A DNA stretch of 64,000 nucleotides from Methanolinea sp. (GTDB lineage Archaea; Halobacteriota; Methanomicrobia; Methanomicrobiales; Methanospirillaceae): the NCBI GenBank assembly GCA_018263335.1, contig JADFCY010000009.1, positions 20,554 to 84,553 on the forward strand, written 5' to 3'. The notes beneath the pieces were generated by a model. The model did no database searches. It had not been told where the DNA came from and worked only from the letters and a program-made list of their open reading frames with translations. The translations under genes and the position numbers were made by a program. Of the stretch, positions 42,644-51,008 are shown one piece after another. Position 1 is the first letter of the stretch; every line of letters begins with the position of its first letter.

Positions 42644-43996
42644 TTAACGGCGGTCTACCAGTCGTTTCGGCCGCCCTTTCACGCGGGAGAGTTCAAGACC
42701 ACCCGGCGGGGTGAACTTGAAGAGGACGTGGAAGTCTTCTGATATGGCCGGTGCAAGGCCTGGTTTCGCGCGGAGGAACGAGGCAATGAACCGCTCGCCG
42801 ATCTCCTCTCCGGGCAGGTGCGCGGGGTCAAGCGCCTCCATGCTCACCCGGAGGACGACTCCGCCATTCTCGCCGTGGTACACAAATGCCTCGTATTCAC
42901 CGGTCAGGTACTCTATGTTCCCCCGCTGGAAGACCCCTCGCTCGATATCCACCCGGTTCACCGGAGTCCCCATGATCCAGAGGGTCTCAGCCTCTCGCTG
43001 GGGGGAGTAGATCTTCATGTGTGTTCTGCCGCATGCGCACGGCTCGCGGGTCATCACGACGGTCGTGTCCTCCGTGTCGTAATTAATAAGCAGCGTGCCG
43101 CACCGGCCGCCGGGAGGGACGAGGGTGGTGAGCACCGCCCGCCCGCATTCGCCGTCAGGGACAAACCCGCCCATCGAGGGATCATACACGTCAAGGTGGA
43201 CGAGGTCTTCGGGCACGTGGAGCCCTGAGCGTTCGCGACACTCCCCGCACATGGTCCCCTCAGTGCTGCCGTACGTGTTGAAGACCTCGCGGTCCCACAC
43301 TTCGGCGAGGTACGCTCTCGATTCGTCGGCAAAACTCTCGCCGCCGACGATGAGCCGTTCAAGCGAGGTCTCCCTGGGGTCAAGGCCCTCTCCTTCGAGC
43401 TGCCGTGCGAGTCTCAGCAGCTTAAAGACGCTTCCCACGATCCCCGTGGGTTGGTAGCTCTCGAGGATCCTCCGGGGGAAAGTGCACTTGCCGATCGGGA
43501 TGATGGTCATCCCGATCCCCCGCGCCGCAAGCGTCATGGTATTGGCCCCGACGTTCATCCCGTAGGAGGCACAGATCACCACCCTGTCACCCTTTCCAAA
43601 GCCCTGGGATGCAAATATCCGTGCATACTTTGCGGCATAGCGTTCCCAGTCCTCCCAGGTGAGGAAGAAACTCTTGGGCGTGCCTGAGGTCCCGCTGGTC
43701 TCGTGAACGGTAAAGATCTCCTCCCATGGCACGCTCCTGAACAGGAACTCGCTCTTCTGCGGGGGCTGGTGTTCGCGGATTGTCCTCCCGGATATGATGG
43801 GGAGGGACTTCAGGTCGTCATGGGACTTGATATCCTCCGGCCGGATGCCATGCTCGCGGAACCAGTTCCGGTAGAACGGGGAATGGTCCCGCGCGTACCT
43901 GGCGGTATATTGTATCCTCTCATCCACCAGGGCATCGAGTTCACCACGCGGGAGCGTCTCCATCTGGCGGTCGAAGAATGAAGCGGCTGACATCAT
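42644..43996 (-). CDS. phenylacetate-CoA ligase / coenzyme F390 synthetase family AMP-forming ligase
   Basis: 450 residues. ANL-superfamily enzyme with the P-loop 'TVHETSGTSGTPKSFFLT' (residues ~93-110), 'YGSTEGTMCGE' (A5 motif, ~238-248), 'INYDTEDTTVVM' (A7) and C-terminal domain end 'GGLELSRVKGRPKRLVD' with the catalytic lysine region. In methanogens this family contains coenzyme F390 synthetase, which adenylylates oxidised F420 under oxygen stress, and true aryl-CoA ligases; the sequence alone does not decide. 'CRERSG' and 'CACGRTH' are cysteine pairs common in PaaK-type zinc sites. IorAB, which produces arylacetyl-CoA, lies 40 kb away. Box A GATTTATTC lies ~30 bases before the ATG. Confidence 0.8.
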   Translation of the reverse strand: MMSAASFFDRQMETLPRGELDALVDERIQYTARYARDHSPFYRNWFREHGIRPEDIKSHDDLKSLPIISGRTIREHQPPQKSEFLFRSVPWEEIFTVHETSGTSGTPKSFFLTWEDWERYAAKYARIFASQGFGKGDRVVICASYGMNVGANTMTLAARGIGMTIIPIGKCTFPRRILESYQPTGIVGSVFKLLRLARQLEGEGLDPRETSLERLIVGGESFADESRAYLAEVWDREVFNTYGSTEGTMCGECRERSGLHVPEDLVHLDVYDPSMGGFVPDGECGRAVLTTLVPPGGRCGTLLINYDTEDTTVVMTREPCACGRTHMKIYSPQREAETLWIMGTPVNRVDIERGVFQRGNIEYLTGEYEAFVYHGENGGVVLRVSMEALDPAHLPGEEIGERFIASFLRAKPGLAPAISEDFHVLFKFTPPGGLELSRVKGRPKRLVDRR

Positions 43997-44204
43997 GTGA
44001 TGATCTGTACGGGGGATGAATAAATCTCCCTTCAGGGCTTTTCTGTCACTGGGGCAAAGACCCCGAAAATCCCCGAAAAATCGGCCCGGCTCCCCCTCCC
44101 TTGCGGCATGGGTTGCGGAGGAGAGGGTGTGCGAAAGATTCCGTTAAAAATAGTATTAAATCCTCCAGGGGCATCACATTGCACTATAAAGAAGGTGAGT
44201 GATC

Positions 44205-44591
44205 ATGACTGGAACGAAACGCTATAAATGCAAGGTCTGCGGCTATATCTACTCCCCGCTGCGTGGAGAGCCGCACAACGGCATTCCCGCAGGGACGGCC
44301 TTTGAGGACCTTCCGGACAGCTACATCTGCCCCATCTGCGGCATGGAGGGCAAGGGAAAGATCGGAAAGTGGGGATTCGAGGAGTGGGCTCCCACCAAGT
44401 GGCTCTGCTCGGTCTGCGGGTACGTCTATGACCAGAAGCGCGGAGAACCTCACCGTGGTATCAAACCCGGGACGGCATTTGAGGATCTCCCTGAAGATTA
44501 TACCTGCCCGGTCTGCAACCTCGACCCAAAGATCTCCAAGCAATTCGGAAAGGTCTTCAAGCAGGGGTTCGACCCTCTGGACATCCCCTGA
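44205..44591 (+). CDS. double-domain rubredoxin
   Basis: 128 residues made of two complete rubredoxin domains in tandem. Domain 1 has 'CKVCGY' and 'CPICGM' (residues ~9-47); domain 2 has 'CSVCGY' and 'CPVCNL' (~67-105); each gives four cysteines for one iron. The linker '[17 protein letters not shown]' is new. Two-domain rubredoxins act as electron carriers to rubrerythrin or peroxide/O2-reducing flavodiiron proteins. Single gene; GGTGAG upstream of the ATG at 44205 decides the start (the track begins two codons early at a GTG). A TATTAAAT box A is ~50 bases upstream. Confidence 0.9.
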   Translation: MTGTKRYKCKVCGYIYSPLRGEPHNGIPAGTAFEDLPDSYICPICGMEGKGKIGKWGFEEWAPTKWLCSVCGYVYDQKRGEPHRGIKPGTAFEDLPEDYTCPVCNLDPKISKQFGKVFKQGFDPLDIP

Positions 44592-45025
44592 ACCATCACT
44601 TTTTTCTCCTCTCGTCAGTCTGACGAGGGAGAGGTGCTCGATTCCGTGGGGTCTATTCCCGCACCCCGCTCCTGCTCCCTCTTCCCACCTCCAAAAAAAG
44701 TTGTGCGGAGGGAGCGATGCATCCCGCACGCAATATGTGGGATGCGACCAGTCGCAATCTGATGAATTTGGGTTCACCCCTATCTCCGAATACCAGAACC
44801 GGTTACACAAAGGCGGGAGCGTTCACTGCCGAAGGGTGGGATACCGGAAAACCCCCCTCCCCCTGTATTGCATCATGCGGTATATACCGAAAAATACTCC
44901 AGGGGGATTGGCAGAGCGCCGCCATATGCGACACGAGACAGCGAACCCAACGCTGATGTACAAATTAATACGTCATCGCTGCAACACTCTTACCAGACCA
45001 ACTCTGCAAGGGTGAATTTTTCAGC
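44592..45025. other. 434-base intergenic region with inverted repeats
   Basis: No ORF is convincing. CTCGTCAG-T-CTGACGAG (44611-44627, flanks CTCC/GGAG) follows the rubredoxin gene and may be its terminator; GCATCCC...GGGATGC (44719-44745) is another stem. A box A CAAATTAATA at 44961 probably drives the Usp-GNAT gene. Confidence 0.4.
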
Positions 45026-46348
45026 ATGTGTGAGCGAATCCTCATCCCCACCGACTTCTCGTGGTATGCCCAGAGGACGATCCGGTACGCAACGGAGATA
45101 CCTGGGGCCACCGCGGCCATTCTCCTGCACGTCACTGAAGAGGCAACGGAGTGCATGACCTGGCACTCATCCGCAGAGGCGAGGAATTCACCGAGCACGC
45201 CCGCCAATGCCCTTGCATACGCGGGTGAAGCGCTCGAGAAGGCCGGGTTCTCCGTCACCTACGAGGTTGCCCCCCCGAAGAGTGCCGGCATCCATGCCGC
45301 GATCCTCGAGTCAGCGGAGAGGAACGGGGCGGATCTCCTCCTGATCGGGGGAAAGGGCAGGGGTTTTTTGAGGGACGTTCTCATGGGACATGTCTCAAAA
45401 AGAGTCGTGGAGGAGGCCAGGATCCATGTCCTTGTCACCCATTTTCCAGAGGAACCCGGCCCGGGGAGTGAGGCTGCCGGTGTTGCCGCTTCCCGGGAGA
45501 GGCCGCTCTTCTCACGCATACTCGTTCCGGTGGATTTTTCCCGTACCACCTTTGAGACCATAGAGTTCCTGGGCGACCTGGATGGATACGAAGAGATCAT
45601 CCTCATGCATGTCATTGGCTCGGTCAATGACCGGCATGACCTGCAGAAGAAACTCCAGCACTCCATTGAGGCGCTCTCCTTCCTCCAGCGTGACCTTGCG
45701 CCCCGTGGAGGGAGGGTAAGCCCTCTCATCAGGTTCGGAGACCCCGCCGGGGAGATCTGCAGGATGGCCGAAGAGGAGCAGGCAACCCTGATCCTCGTCT
45801 CCAGGTTTGGCGCATCAGGTTACCTGAAGGAGGGACCCATCGGCAGCATTGCCGCGGAGGTCGCAAAGCGCGCCCGCATCCCCGTCCTCATCCGCTTCCC
45901 CGGGTCATCCCGTGAGGTCCAGGTCAGGGAGATCGGTACTGCCGAATTTTCACGTGCAGAAGAGACGTGGTCTCATTACCGTCAGCAGCGTGCAGATCCC
46001 TCTGTGGATCGCATATTCGGCGTGTTTGTCGACGGAGACCTTGTATCCCTCGCCCGCTGCAGGAGGTATCCCGATGGTCTGGAGATCGACGGGGTGTTCA
46101 CGCAGGAAGGATTCCGCCGCAGGGGATACGCCAGGAGCGTGGTCTCTCTCCTGGTACACGAGTGCGGTGCAGAGACCCTGTACACCTTATCCACCGGGGA
46201 GATGATCGAGTTCTTCAGGTCTTTTGGGTTTACTCTGGTCCCGGAGAAGGAGATGCCCGAATCCATCCGGGAACGGTATGGGTTTGCCCTGGGAGACCTT
46301 GCGGGGGCGGACCTCTACCCCATGAAGAGGAGCAGCAGGGAGTCATGA
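45026..46348 (+). CDS. two universal-stress-protein domains fused to a GNAT acetyltransferase
   Basis: 440 residues in three domains. Usp 1 (residues ~1-135) has the ATP motif 'IGGKGRGFLRDVLMGHVSKRV' (G-x2-G-x9-G, with H for the usual S). Usp 2 (~157-295, 'RILVPVDFSRTTFETIEFL') ends with 'SRFGASGYLKEGPIGSIAAEVAKRARIPVLIRFPG', where the first glycine is Ser. The C-terminal GNAT domain (~300-440) has 'VFTQEGFRRRGYARSVVSLLVHECG' as acetyl-CoA site and 'FFRSFGFTLVPEKEMP'. This suggests an acetyltransferase whose activity responds to ATP or to Usp ligand binding. The weak GGGTGA ribosome binding site is ~10 bases before the ATG. Confidence 0.85.
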   Translation: MCERILIPTDFSWYAQRTIRYATEIPGATAAILLHVTEEATECMTWHSSAEARNSPSTPANALAYAGEALEKAGFSVTYEVAPPKSAGIHAAILESAERNGADLLLIGGKGRGFLRDVLMGHVSKRVVEEARIHVLVTHFPEEPGPGSEAAGVAASRERPLFSRILVPVDFSRTTFETIEFLGDLDGYEEIILMHVIGSVNDRHDLQKKLQHSIEALSFLQRDLAPRGGRVSPLIRFGDPAGEICRMAEEEQATLILVSRFGASGYLKEGPIGSIAAEVAKRARIPVLIRFPGSSREVQVREIGTAEFSRAEETWSHYRQQRADPSVDRIFGVFVDGDLVSLARCRRYPDGLEIDGVFTQEGFRRRGYARSVVSLLVHECGAETLYTLSTGEMIEFFRSFGFTLVPEKEMPESIRERYGFALGDLAGADLYPMKRSSRES

Positions 46349-46551
46349 GAGCCCGTCGGCATGGGATGAAACAGACACGGGGGGGACCCCCCGGCGGGGA
46401 CGAGGAGGGGGGATGAGGGTACAGGTGTGCGGGAGACGCTTCCAGGAGGAACGTGCGTCTTGCCACGGGAACCTGCAGGGATAAAACGGGAAAACCCCCA
46501 TCCTCCATAGTTATAGGGCACATTCGTGCCCGTCGTCCCCTGCGGGAGAGA

Positions 46552-46806
46552 CTACTCCCCCCTGTGCGGTTCTTTTACCAGCTCGACAAGCAGAGAGAAC
46601 ATCGCCGCTTCTAGGGGGTCCTCGATCGCGGAAAGGCGGTCGGTAGCGTGGGCCCGGATCATCTCTGCCAGCCGCTCGGCATAGGGCTGGTCTGCTGCCG
46701 GGACCGCCCGACGGGCCCGGAGCCAGCGGTCAGCGGTCTCGTGGAGGTCCAGGCGCCCGTTCCGGGGCATTCCCGGTGCGGATGGTTCATGCATTCCCTG
46801 TCTCAT
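46552..46806 (-). CDS. small helical hypothetical protein
   Basis: About 84 residues if started at the ATG at 46806 (80 from the ATG at 46794). The part from 'LDLHETADRWLRARRAVPAADQPYAERLAEMIRAHA' onward reads like a real helical protein, while the first 64 residues of the track ORF are low-complexity shadow. No ribosome binding site is evident. A GGGCAC-ATTC-GTGCCC hairpin 21 bases after the stop (46516-46531) could terminate it. Function unknown; it is divergent from the CGGC gene. Confidence 0.45.
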   Translation of the reverse strand: MRQGMHEPSAPGMPRNGRLDLHETADRWLRARRAVPAADQPYAERLAEMIRAHATDRLSAIEDPLEAAMFSLLVELVKEPHRGE

Positions 46807-46997
46807 GGCAGGTATCTGGATCACCGGCAGGTATGAATGGAGTGGCAGGGGGAGTGAAAGTGAGGGGGCCTGATGCAGAAGGCTCGCCCGGCGGGAGCGG
46901 GGCGCCCAGGCGGGACGTATTGCAATCCTATTTCTGCAATGGCGGCCAAACTCGCACATACCGTGATTGGAAAGGGGAAGATGGGAGGGGAGAGACA

Positions 46998-47375
46998 ATA
47001 AAACTGGGAATCATCATCTGCGACCGCTACCGGACCTGTGCGGGGGGAAAATGCCTCCGTGCGTTGCGCAACCGGGAGGGTGCATTCGAACGGTACAAGG
47101 GCAGGGATGTTGAACTTGTCGGGTTTGCCACCTGCAACGGGTGTCCCGGTGGAAACGTCGAATACGTGCCCCAGGAGATGAAGAAGAACGGGGCAAAGGT
47201 CGTCTTCCTCTCGACCGGAATGGTGGTCGGATATCCACCCTGCCCGCGCATCGGATACTTCTCGCGGTTCCTCCGTGAAAAATACGGCATTGACGTGGTT
47301 GTCGGGACCCACCCGATCCCTCAGAACTACTATGCCACCCATGCGAACCTTGGCACCTGGGATTCCGCGGTGTAA
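46998..47375 (+). CDS. CGGC-domain protein
   Basis: 125 residues. Small alpha/beta protein with 'IIICDRYRTCAGGKCLRALRNREGAF' at the N-terminus and 'GFATCNGCPGGNVEYVPQEMKKNGAKVVFLSTGM' (residues ~42-75), the cysteine-rich CGGC family, proposed to bind metal. The reading frame is open to 46776, but the conserved N-terminus begins exactly at an ATA codon (46998) placed five bases after a strong GGGAGGGGAG ribosome binding site, so this may be a rare AUA start; a TTG at 46920 is the alternative. It precedes the radical SAM/SPASM gene by 152 bases and is likely functionally linked. Confidence 0.75.
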   Translation: MKLGIIICDRYRTCAGGKCLRALRNREGAFERYKGRDVELVGFATCNGCPGGNVEYVPQEMKKNGAKVVFLSTGMVVGYPPCPRIGYFSRFLREKYGIDVVVGTHPIPQNYYATHANLGTWDSAV

Positions 47376-47527
47376 AAAAGATCTGCTCGCGCCAACGCTC
47401 ACCGATGAGAAGACGCGACTCTCGTATGATTCACGTCCAGGATCTGCCGGACGCTGATGGGTCTCATAGGGTCCAAGGGTGCAGGAAAGGCAACCCTTAC
47501 CACCCATGGGGATAAAACTCTCCTCTC

Positions 47528-48703
47528 ATGAAGAATGCCTTCCACGTGATGATCGTCCCCACTCTCGGCTGCCCTGCCAGGTGCAGGTACTGCTGGAGTT
47601 CAGACCCCGCGTCTCCACGGATGGGCATGGGGACCCTCAGAGAGGTGGTGGACTGGCTGAAAGGCATCGAGAAGGAGCGGGTGACATTCACTTTCCACGG
47701 CGGCGAGCCGCTCCTTGCAGGCGCCGGGTTCTACCGCGAGGCGCTGCCCCTCATCTCGCGCGAGCTTGCGCACCTGGAGCCCGAGTTTGCCATGCAGTCC
47801 AATCTCTGGCTGATGACCCCAGAGATCGCGGATGTCCTGGCAGAATACCATGTTCCCATAGGGACGAGCATCGACGGCCCGGAGGATCTCAACGACACCC
47901 AGAGGGGAGAAGGCTACTTCCAGAAGACGATGAAGGGGTACGCGATCGCGCGGGAGCACGGGCTGAAGGTGAGTTTCATCTGCACCTTCACGTCGCGGTC
48001 CTTCCACGAGCGGGAGAAGATTGTCCGTTTCTTTAGGGAGAACGGCTTTACCCTCAAGCTGCACCCGGCACTCCCGTCGCTTCGAAACGATAACCCAGAG
48101 CCCTGGACACTCGATCCCGCCGATTACGGGGAGCTGCTCGTCTATCTCCTTGATACGTCCCTTGAGCACCTGGGGAGAATGGAGATCATGAATATCAACG
48201 ACCTGTGCAAGTGCGTCTTCTTCCGGCACGGAACTGTCTGCACCTTCGTCGACTGCATGGGGAGCACCTTTGCGATCGGTCCTGACGGCGGCATCTACCC
48301 CTGCTACCGGTTCGTGGGGATGCCGGAGTACGTGATGGGGAACGTGGCCGACCGTCCGACGCTCGATTCGCTCGCGGACTCTCATATCGGGCGGCTCATG
48401 AGGGATTTCCGGGCCTTTGTCAACCGGGCGTGTGCCGGGTGCGCCCATATCCGGTATTGCCGGGGAGGGTGCCCCTACAACGCCATGGTCCCGCATGGCG
48501 GAGAGATAAAGGGGGTGGACCCCTACTGCACCGCGTACAGGCGCATATTCGACGAGATCACGGGCCGCCTTGACCGCGAGATGGCGGACTCCCTGCCGTT
48601 CGAGATGGGACCGTTCCCGCCGGCCCGGCAGAAGGGGAGGAAGCCAGGCATCATGGCGCTGATGCGGCACCAGGCGATGAAGATGCGGATGCAGATGCCG
48701 TAA
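47528..48703 (+). CDS. radical SAM/SPASM enzyme, putative peptide-modifying, methanogen type
   Basis: 391 residues. The radical SAM cluster motif CxxxCxxC is 'CPARCRYC' (residues ~15-22), then 'TFHGGEPLLAG' (GGE motif). The C-terminal SPASM domain carries auxiliary-cluster cysteines: 'CVFF', 'CTFVDC', 'YPCYRF', 'CAGCAHIRYCRGGCPY', 'YCTAY'. The arrangement resembles anaerobic sulfatase-maturating enzymes and the methanogen-restricted peptide-modifying family typified by Mhun_1560 (from memory). The substrate is not identified; a cysteine-containing peptide or the CGGC neighbour are candidates. A 72-bp tandem repeat region follows the stop. Confidence 0.85.
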   Translation: MKNAFHVMIVPTLGCPARCRYCWSSDPASPRMGMGTLREVVDWLKGIEKERVTFTFHGGEPLLAGAGFYREALPLISRELAHLEPEFAMQSNLWLMTPEIADVLAEYHVPIGTSIDGPEDLNDTQRGEGYFQKTMKGYAIAREHGLKVSFICTFTSRSFHEREKIVRFFRENGFTLKLHPALPSLRNDNPEPWTLDPADYGELLVYLLDTSLEHLGRMEIMNINDLCKCVFFRHGTVCTFVDCMGSTFAIGPDGGIYPCYRFVGMPEYVMGNVADRPTLDSLADSHIGRLMRDFRAFVNRACAGCAHIRYCRGGCPYNAMVPHGGEIKGVDPYCTAYRRIFDEITGRLDREMADSLPFEMGPFPPARQKGRKPGIMALMRHQAMKMRMQMP

Positions 48704-48779
48704 GGTATCTCTCATTCGGATGCAGCTTCAGGGATAAAGCGCACTTTCTCAACAGAACCGGGTAGTGGAGGAGCGTACC

Positions 48780-48975
48780 CCAGGCAGGGTGGGTTCCGCG
48801 AATGCATACAGATTCGGCGTGTGCAAGGAGTGAGGACCAGGAAAAGGGTACCCTGGCAGGGTGCGTTCCGCGAATGCATACAGATTCGGCGTGTGTAAGG
48901 AGTGAGGACCAGGAAAAGGGTACCCTGGCAGGGTGCATTACCCCAATGCACACGCCTCTGGCGTGTGCATGCATG
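48780..48975. repeat. 72-bp tandem repeat, ~2.7 copies, each with a hairpin
   Basis: Units start CCC(A/T)GGCAGGGTG at ~48778, ~48850 and ~48922; copies 1 and 2 differ at only a few positions. Each unit holds TGCATAC...GTGTG(C/T)A, a 7-bp hairpin, and ACCCT-GGC-AGGGT. In the third, diverged copy the same place becomes ATGCACACGCC-TCT-GGCGTGTGCAT, an 11-bp perfect stem (48945-48969). 72 bp equals 24 codons, so a 60-residue ORF (48802-48984) shows a repeated 24-residue peptide. Confidence 0.8.
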
Positions 48976-48982
48976 TGCATCT

Positions 48983-48989
48983 AAAAAAA
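48983..48989 (-). terminator. T-run at the end of the mtr operon
   Basis: Seven T on the minus strand directly after the mtrH stop codon, followed by the 11-bp stem of the tandem repeat region. Confidence 0.45.
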
Positions 48990-48990
48990 G

Positions 48991-50028
48991 TTAAATGAGT
49001 TTGAATATGGGGTGGTTCTCGGCCTTGCACTCGATTCCCATCTGCCGGGTGGCTTCCAGCACGACCATGTCGGTGTATGCCTGGGCAGTGATCATGGCCT
49101 CCACGTTCTCGATGGGGCCGTACATGATCAGGTCGGCACCAAGGGTGCTTGCGATCATGTTGCAGCCGATATCGGGTGCGGACCATGCCGCCTGGATGAC
49201 CCCGTCGAGGCCGCCCTGGTAGTGGTGCAGGAGCTGCTCGAGGTAGGCGTCCTTGCCCTTCAGGGACTCGGCGAGCTTGGACGGGTTCTTCTTTGAGCCC
49301 TTCCAGCGCTTCAGCCAGGTCCAGGAGACGGTCATGTTGTGGTACGCGCCGCCCGTGGGGTAGCCGTGGATGGCCTTGCAGGCCAGGATCTCGCGGTATG
49401 CGCCACCCGAGCCGAGGCCGAGGGGTGTTGCCGCAGTGTCGAGGATGGGCCTGGTGATTCCTGCCTCCTCGGCGATCTGGATCATTCCCTTGGTCTGGCC
49501 GGCGACACCGCCCTCGACGAGGGTCTTCTCCCTGCCTGCGACCGAGGGGTCGGCGGGGTTGAAGGCCAGCACGATTGCGGCGTCGACGTCGCTGTTCTTG
49601 ATTGCCTCGACGTTCTCCGGCGGGATGGACCCGTTAATGGAGTTGTAGATGGCCCTCTTCGCAAGCCCGACTTCCGTCACGTACTTGCAGGCGTGCGCGA
49701 GCGCAGCCGGCACCGACGAGTCCATCAGGAACGCGGTCTTGTTGTCGATCTTGTCAAACCAGGTGAAGTAGCTCTCGAACGCTTCCCCGAACTCCGCAAT
49801 GATCTGGATAAAGTGGGGGATCCCGGTCATGTCGGAGAGTTCCTGGCAACGGTTCCAGAGCGCCTCCGCCTTCTTCTCATCGATCTTGCCCTTGTGGTCA
49901 TCAAGCACTACCTCATGCTTGTTGTAGAAGATTGACGCACCGAGCACAGTCGGGTATTCTCCAGGCTGGCCACCGATCTTGGTGCCATTGAAGTCCCAGA
50001 CTTTCTGTTCTTTCTCAAACCTGAACAT
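48991..50028 (-). CDS. mtrH: tetrahydromethanopterin S-methyltransferase subunit H
   Basis: 345 residues. MtrH is the peripheral TIM-barrel subunit that transfers the methyl group from methyl-H4MPT to the Co(I) corrinoid on MtrA. 'FEKEQKVWDFNGTKIGGQPGEYPTVLGASIFYNKHEVVLD' at the N-terminus and 'NGSIPPENVEAIKNSDVDAAIVLAFNP' are typical. Last gene of the operon, 17 bases after the mtrG-position gene with GAGGTGTG upstream. Confidence 0.97.
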   Translation of the reverse strand: MFRFEKEQKVWDFNGTKIGGQPGEYPTVLGASIFYNKHEVVLDDHKGKIDEKKAEALWNRCQELSDMTGIPHFIQIIAEFGEAFESYFTWFDKIDNKTAFLMDSSVPAALAHACKYVTEVGLAKRAIYNSINGSIPPENVEAIKNSDVDAAIVLAFNPADPSVAGREKTLVEGGVAGQTKGMIQIAEEAGITRPILDTAATPLGLGSGGAYREILACKAIHGYPTGGAYHNMTVSWTWLKRWKGSKKNPSKLAESLKGKDAYLEQLLHHYQGGLDGVIQAAWSAPDIGCNMIASTLGADLIMYGPIENVEAMITAQAYTDMVVLEATRQMGIECKAENHPIFKLI

Positions 50029-50045
50029 CTGAATTCACACCTCCT

Positions 50046-50783
50046 TCACATCATCACATTCAGCTTCGGGAGCAGGACCAGCAGCATGACGAATACCATC
50101 AGTCCGGCGACCAGTCCATAGAGGATGCCTATATCCCGGCCGATCTTCCTGCCCACACGCTGGGCTATCTCTGCATCGGCGAACTCGATCTGCTTCTCGA
50201 CCTTGTCCAGCCGCTTCTCTATCTCCAGGAATTGCGGGTTGACCCCTGCCGCGGCGACCTCGACGCCGCCAGCGGCCTCCTTGACCTCCACGACCATGGG
50301 GTCTGCGGCGAATGCGCCCGGGTCGCGTCCCTTGAGCTCGTTGATCTTGGCCTTGATGGCGCCGAGGTCCTCGGCCTCCATGATGTTGACCACTTCAACC
50401 TGCTCCTGGAAGCGCTTGATGGCGGCATCGTTGAGGTTCTCGATGAAGGGGATTGCACCCTCAGCACCGACGACCCTGCCGTCCTTGACCCCGCCCTTGT
50501 GGAGGGCGGCCATGGTCTGGCCTGCGAGGTGACCCTTGACCTCGGTCCCGCAGAGCAGGAGGAACCGGATGTTGGGGTTGGAGATGATGTTGGCGATGAC
50601 CTTCTCGAGACCGAGGTTCTCGGTCTTGCAGGACCCTGCGATGGCGGCCCCGCCGTCGCAGATACCCTTCTCGTCGAGGTGGGACCCGCAGGTCATGACG
50701 GCCACGGGGCTGTTTGGGTCGCCTGCGTGGAAGTCTCCCTGCACGATCGGCCATCCGCTTGCTGGTGATTTCTTGTCTGCCAT
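50046..50783 (-). CDS. mtrG: MtrA-MtrG fusion: second MtrA corrinoid domain joined to MtrG
   Basis: 245 residues. Residues 1-175 are identical to the MtrA encoded 944 bases upstream, including the corrinoid-ligating histidine region '[12 protein letters not shown]'. From ~180 on the sequence is MtrG: '[46 protein letters not shown]', one stalk helix plus one membrane segment. Canonical MtrG is only ~70-85 residues and no independent start codon for it is present, so the mtrG gene of this operon exists only as a fusion. It has its own GAGGTGA ribosome binding site. If expressed, each Mtr protomer would carry two corrinoid domains. Confidence 0.88.
   Translation of the reverse strand: MADKKSPASGWPIVQGDFHAGDPNSPVAVMTCGSHLDEKGICDGGAAIAGSCKTENLGLEKVIANIISNPNIRFLLLCGTEVKGHLAGQTMAALHKGGVKDGRVVGAEGAIPFIENLNDAAIKRFQEQVEVVNIMEAEDLGAIKAKINELKGRDPGAFAADPMVVEVKEAAGGVEVAAAGVNPQFLEIEKRLDKVEKQIEFADAEIAQRVGRKIGRDIGILYGLVAGLMVFVMLLVLLPKLNVMM
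50259..50783 (-). repeat. 525-bp direct repeat, copy 2 (within mtrG fusion)
   Basis: Matches 51203-51727 at a constant offset of 944. By eye I find only two substitutions, both silent, in ~525 bases, which suggests recent duplication or continuing gene conversion. Confidence 0.9.
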
Positions 50784-50795
50784 TTCTCTTTCACC

Positions 50796-51008
50796 TCACA
50801 TGACCACGGCAGGCACGACGATCAGGATCAGTGCGGTCAGTACTCCTGCGGCAAACCCGATGATACCGGAGCCCAGGAGTGCCGAGTCGTACTTGTTCGA
50901 TCTCGCCAGTATCTGCGCCTTGTAGCGGATGTTCTCCACCATGTTCTCGATGGCAACCATCCTGATAGGTCCTGCCATCTTCTGTCCTTCTTCTGCCATT
51001 TTGTTCAC
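50796..51008 (-). CDS. mtrF: tetrahydromethanopterin S-methyltransferase subunit F
   Basis: 70 residues, helical stalk plus one C-terminal membrane segment ('[25 protein letters not shown]'). '[37 protein letters not shown]' is the MtrF pattern and resembles the C-terminal part of MtrA. Overlaps mtrA by four bases; lies between mtrA and the mtrG fusion in the standard EDCBAFGH order. Confidence 0.93.
   Translation of the reverse strand: MNKMAEEGQKMAGPIRMVAIENMVENIRYKAQILARSNKYDSALLGSGIIGFAAGVLTALILIVVPAVVM

Noticed and set aside
46776-46997. 74-residue N-terminal extension of the CGGC protein
   Set aside because: Low-complexity Gly/Arg-rich sequence, not expected for the family, overlapping a divergent ORF, and a strong ribosome binding site lies inside it just before the conserved start.
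48651-48980. minus-strand 109-residue ORF over the tandem repeat
   Set aside because: Overlaps the radical SAM gene antisense and merely reflects the in-frame 72-bp period; no ribosome binding site.
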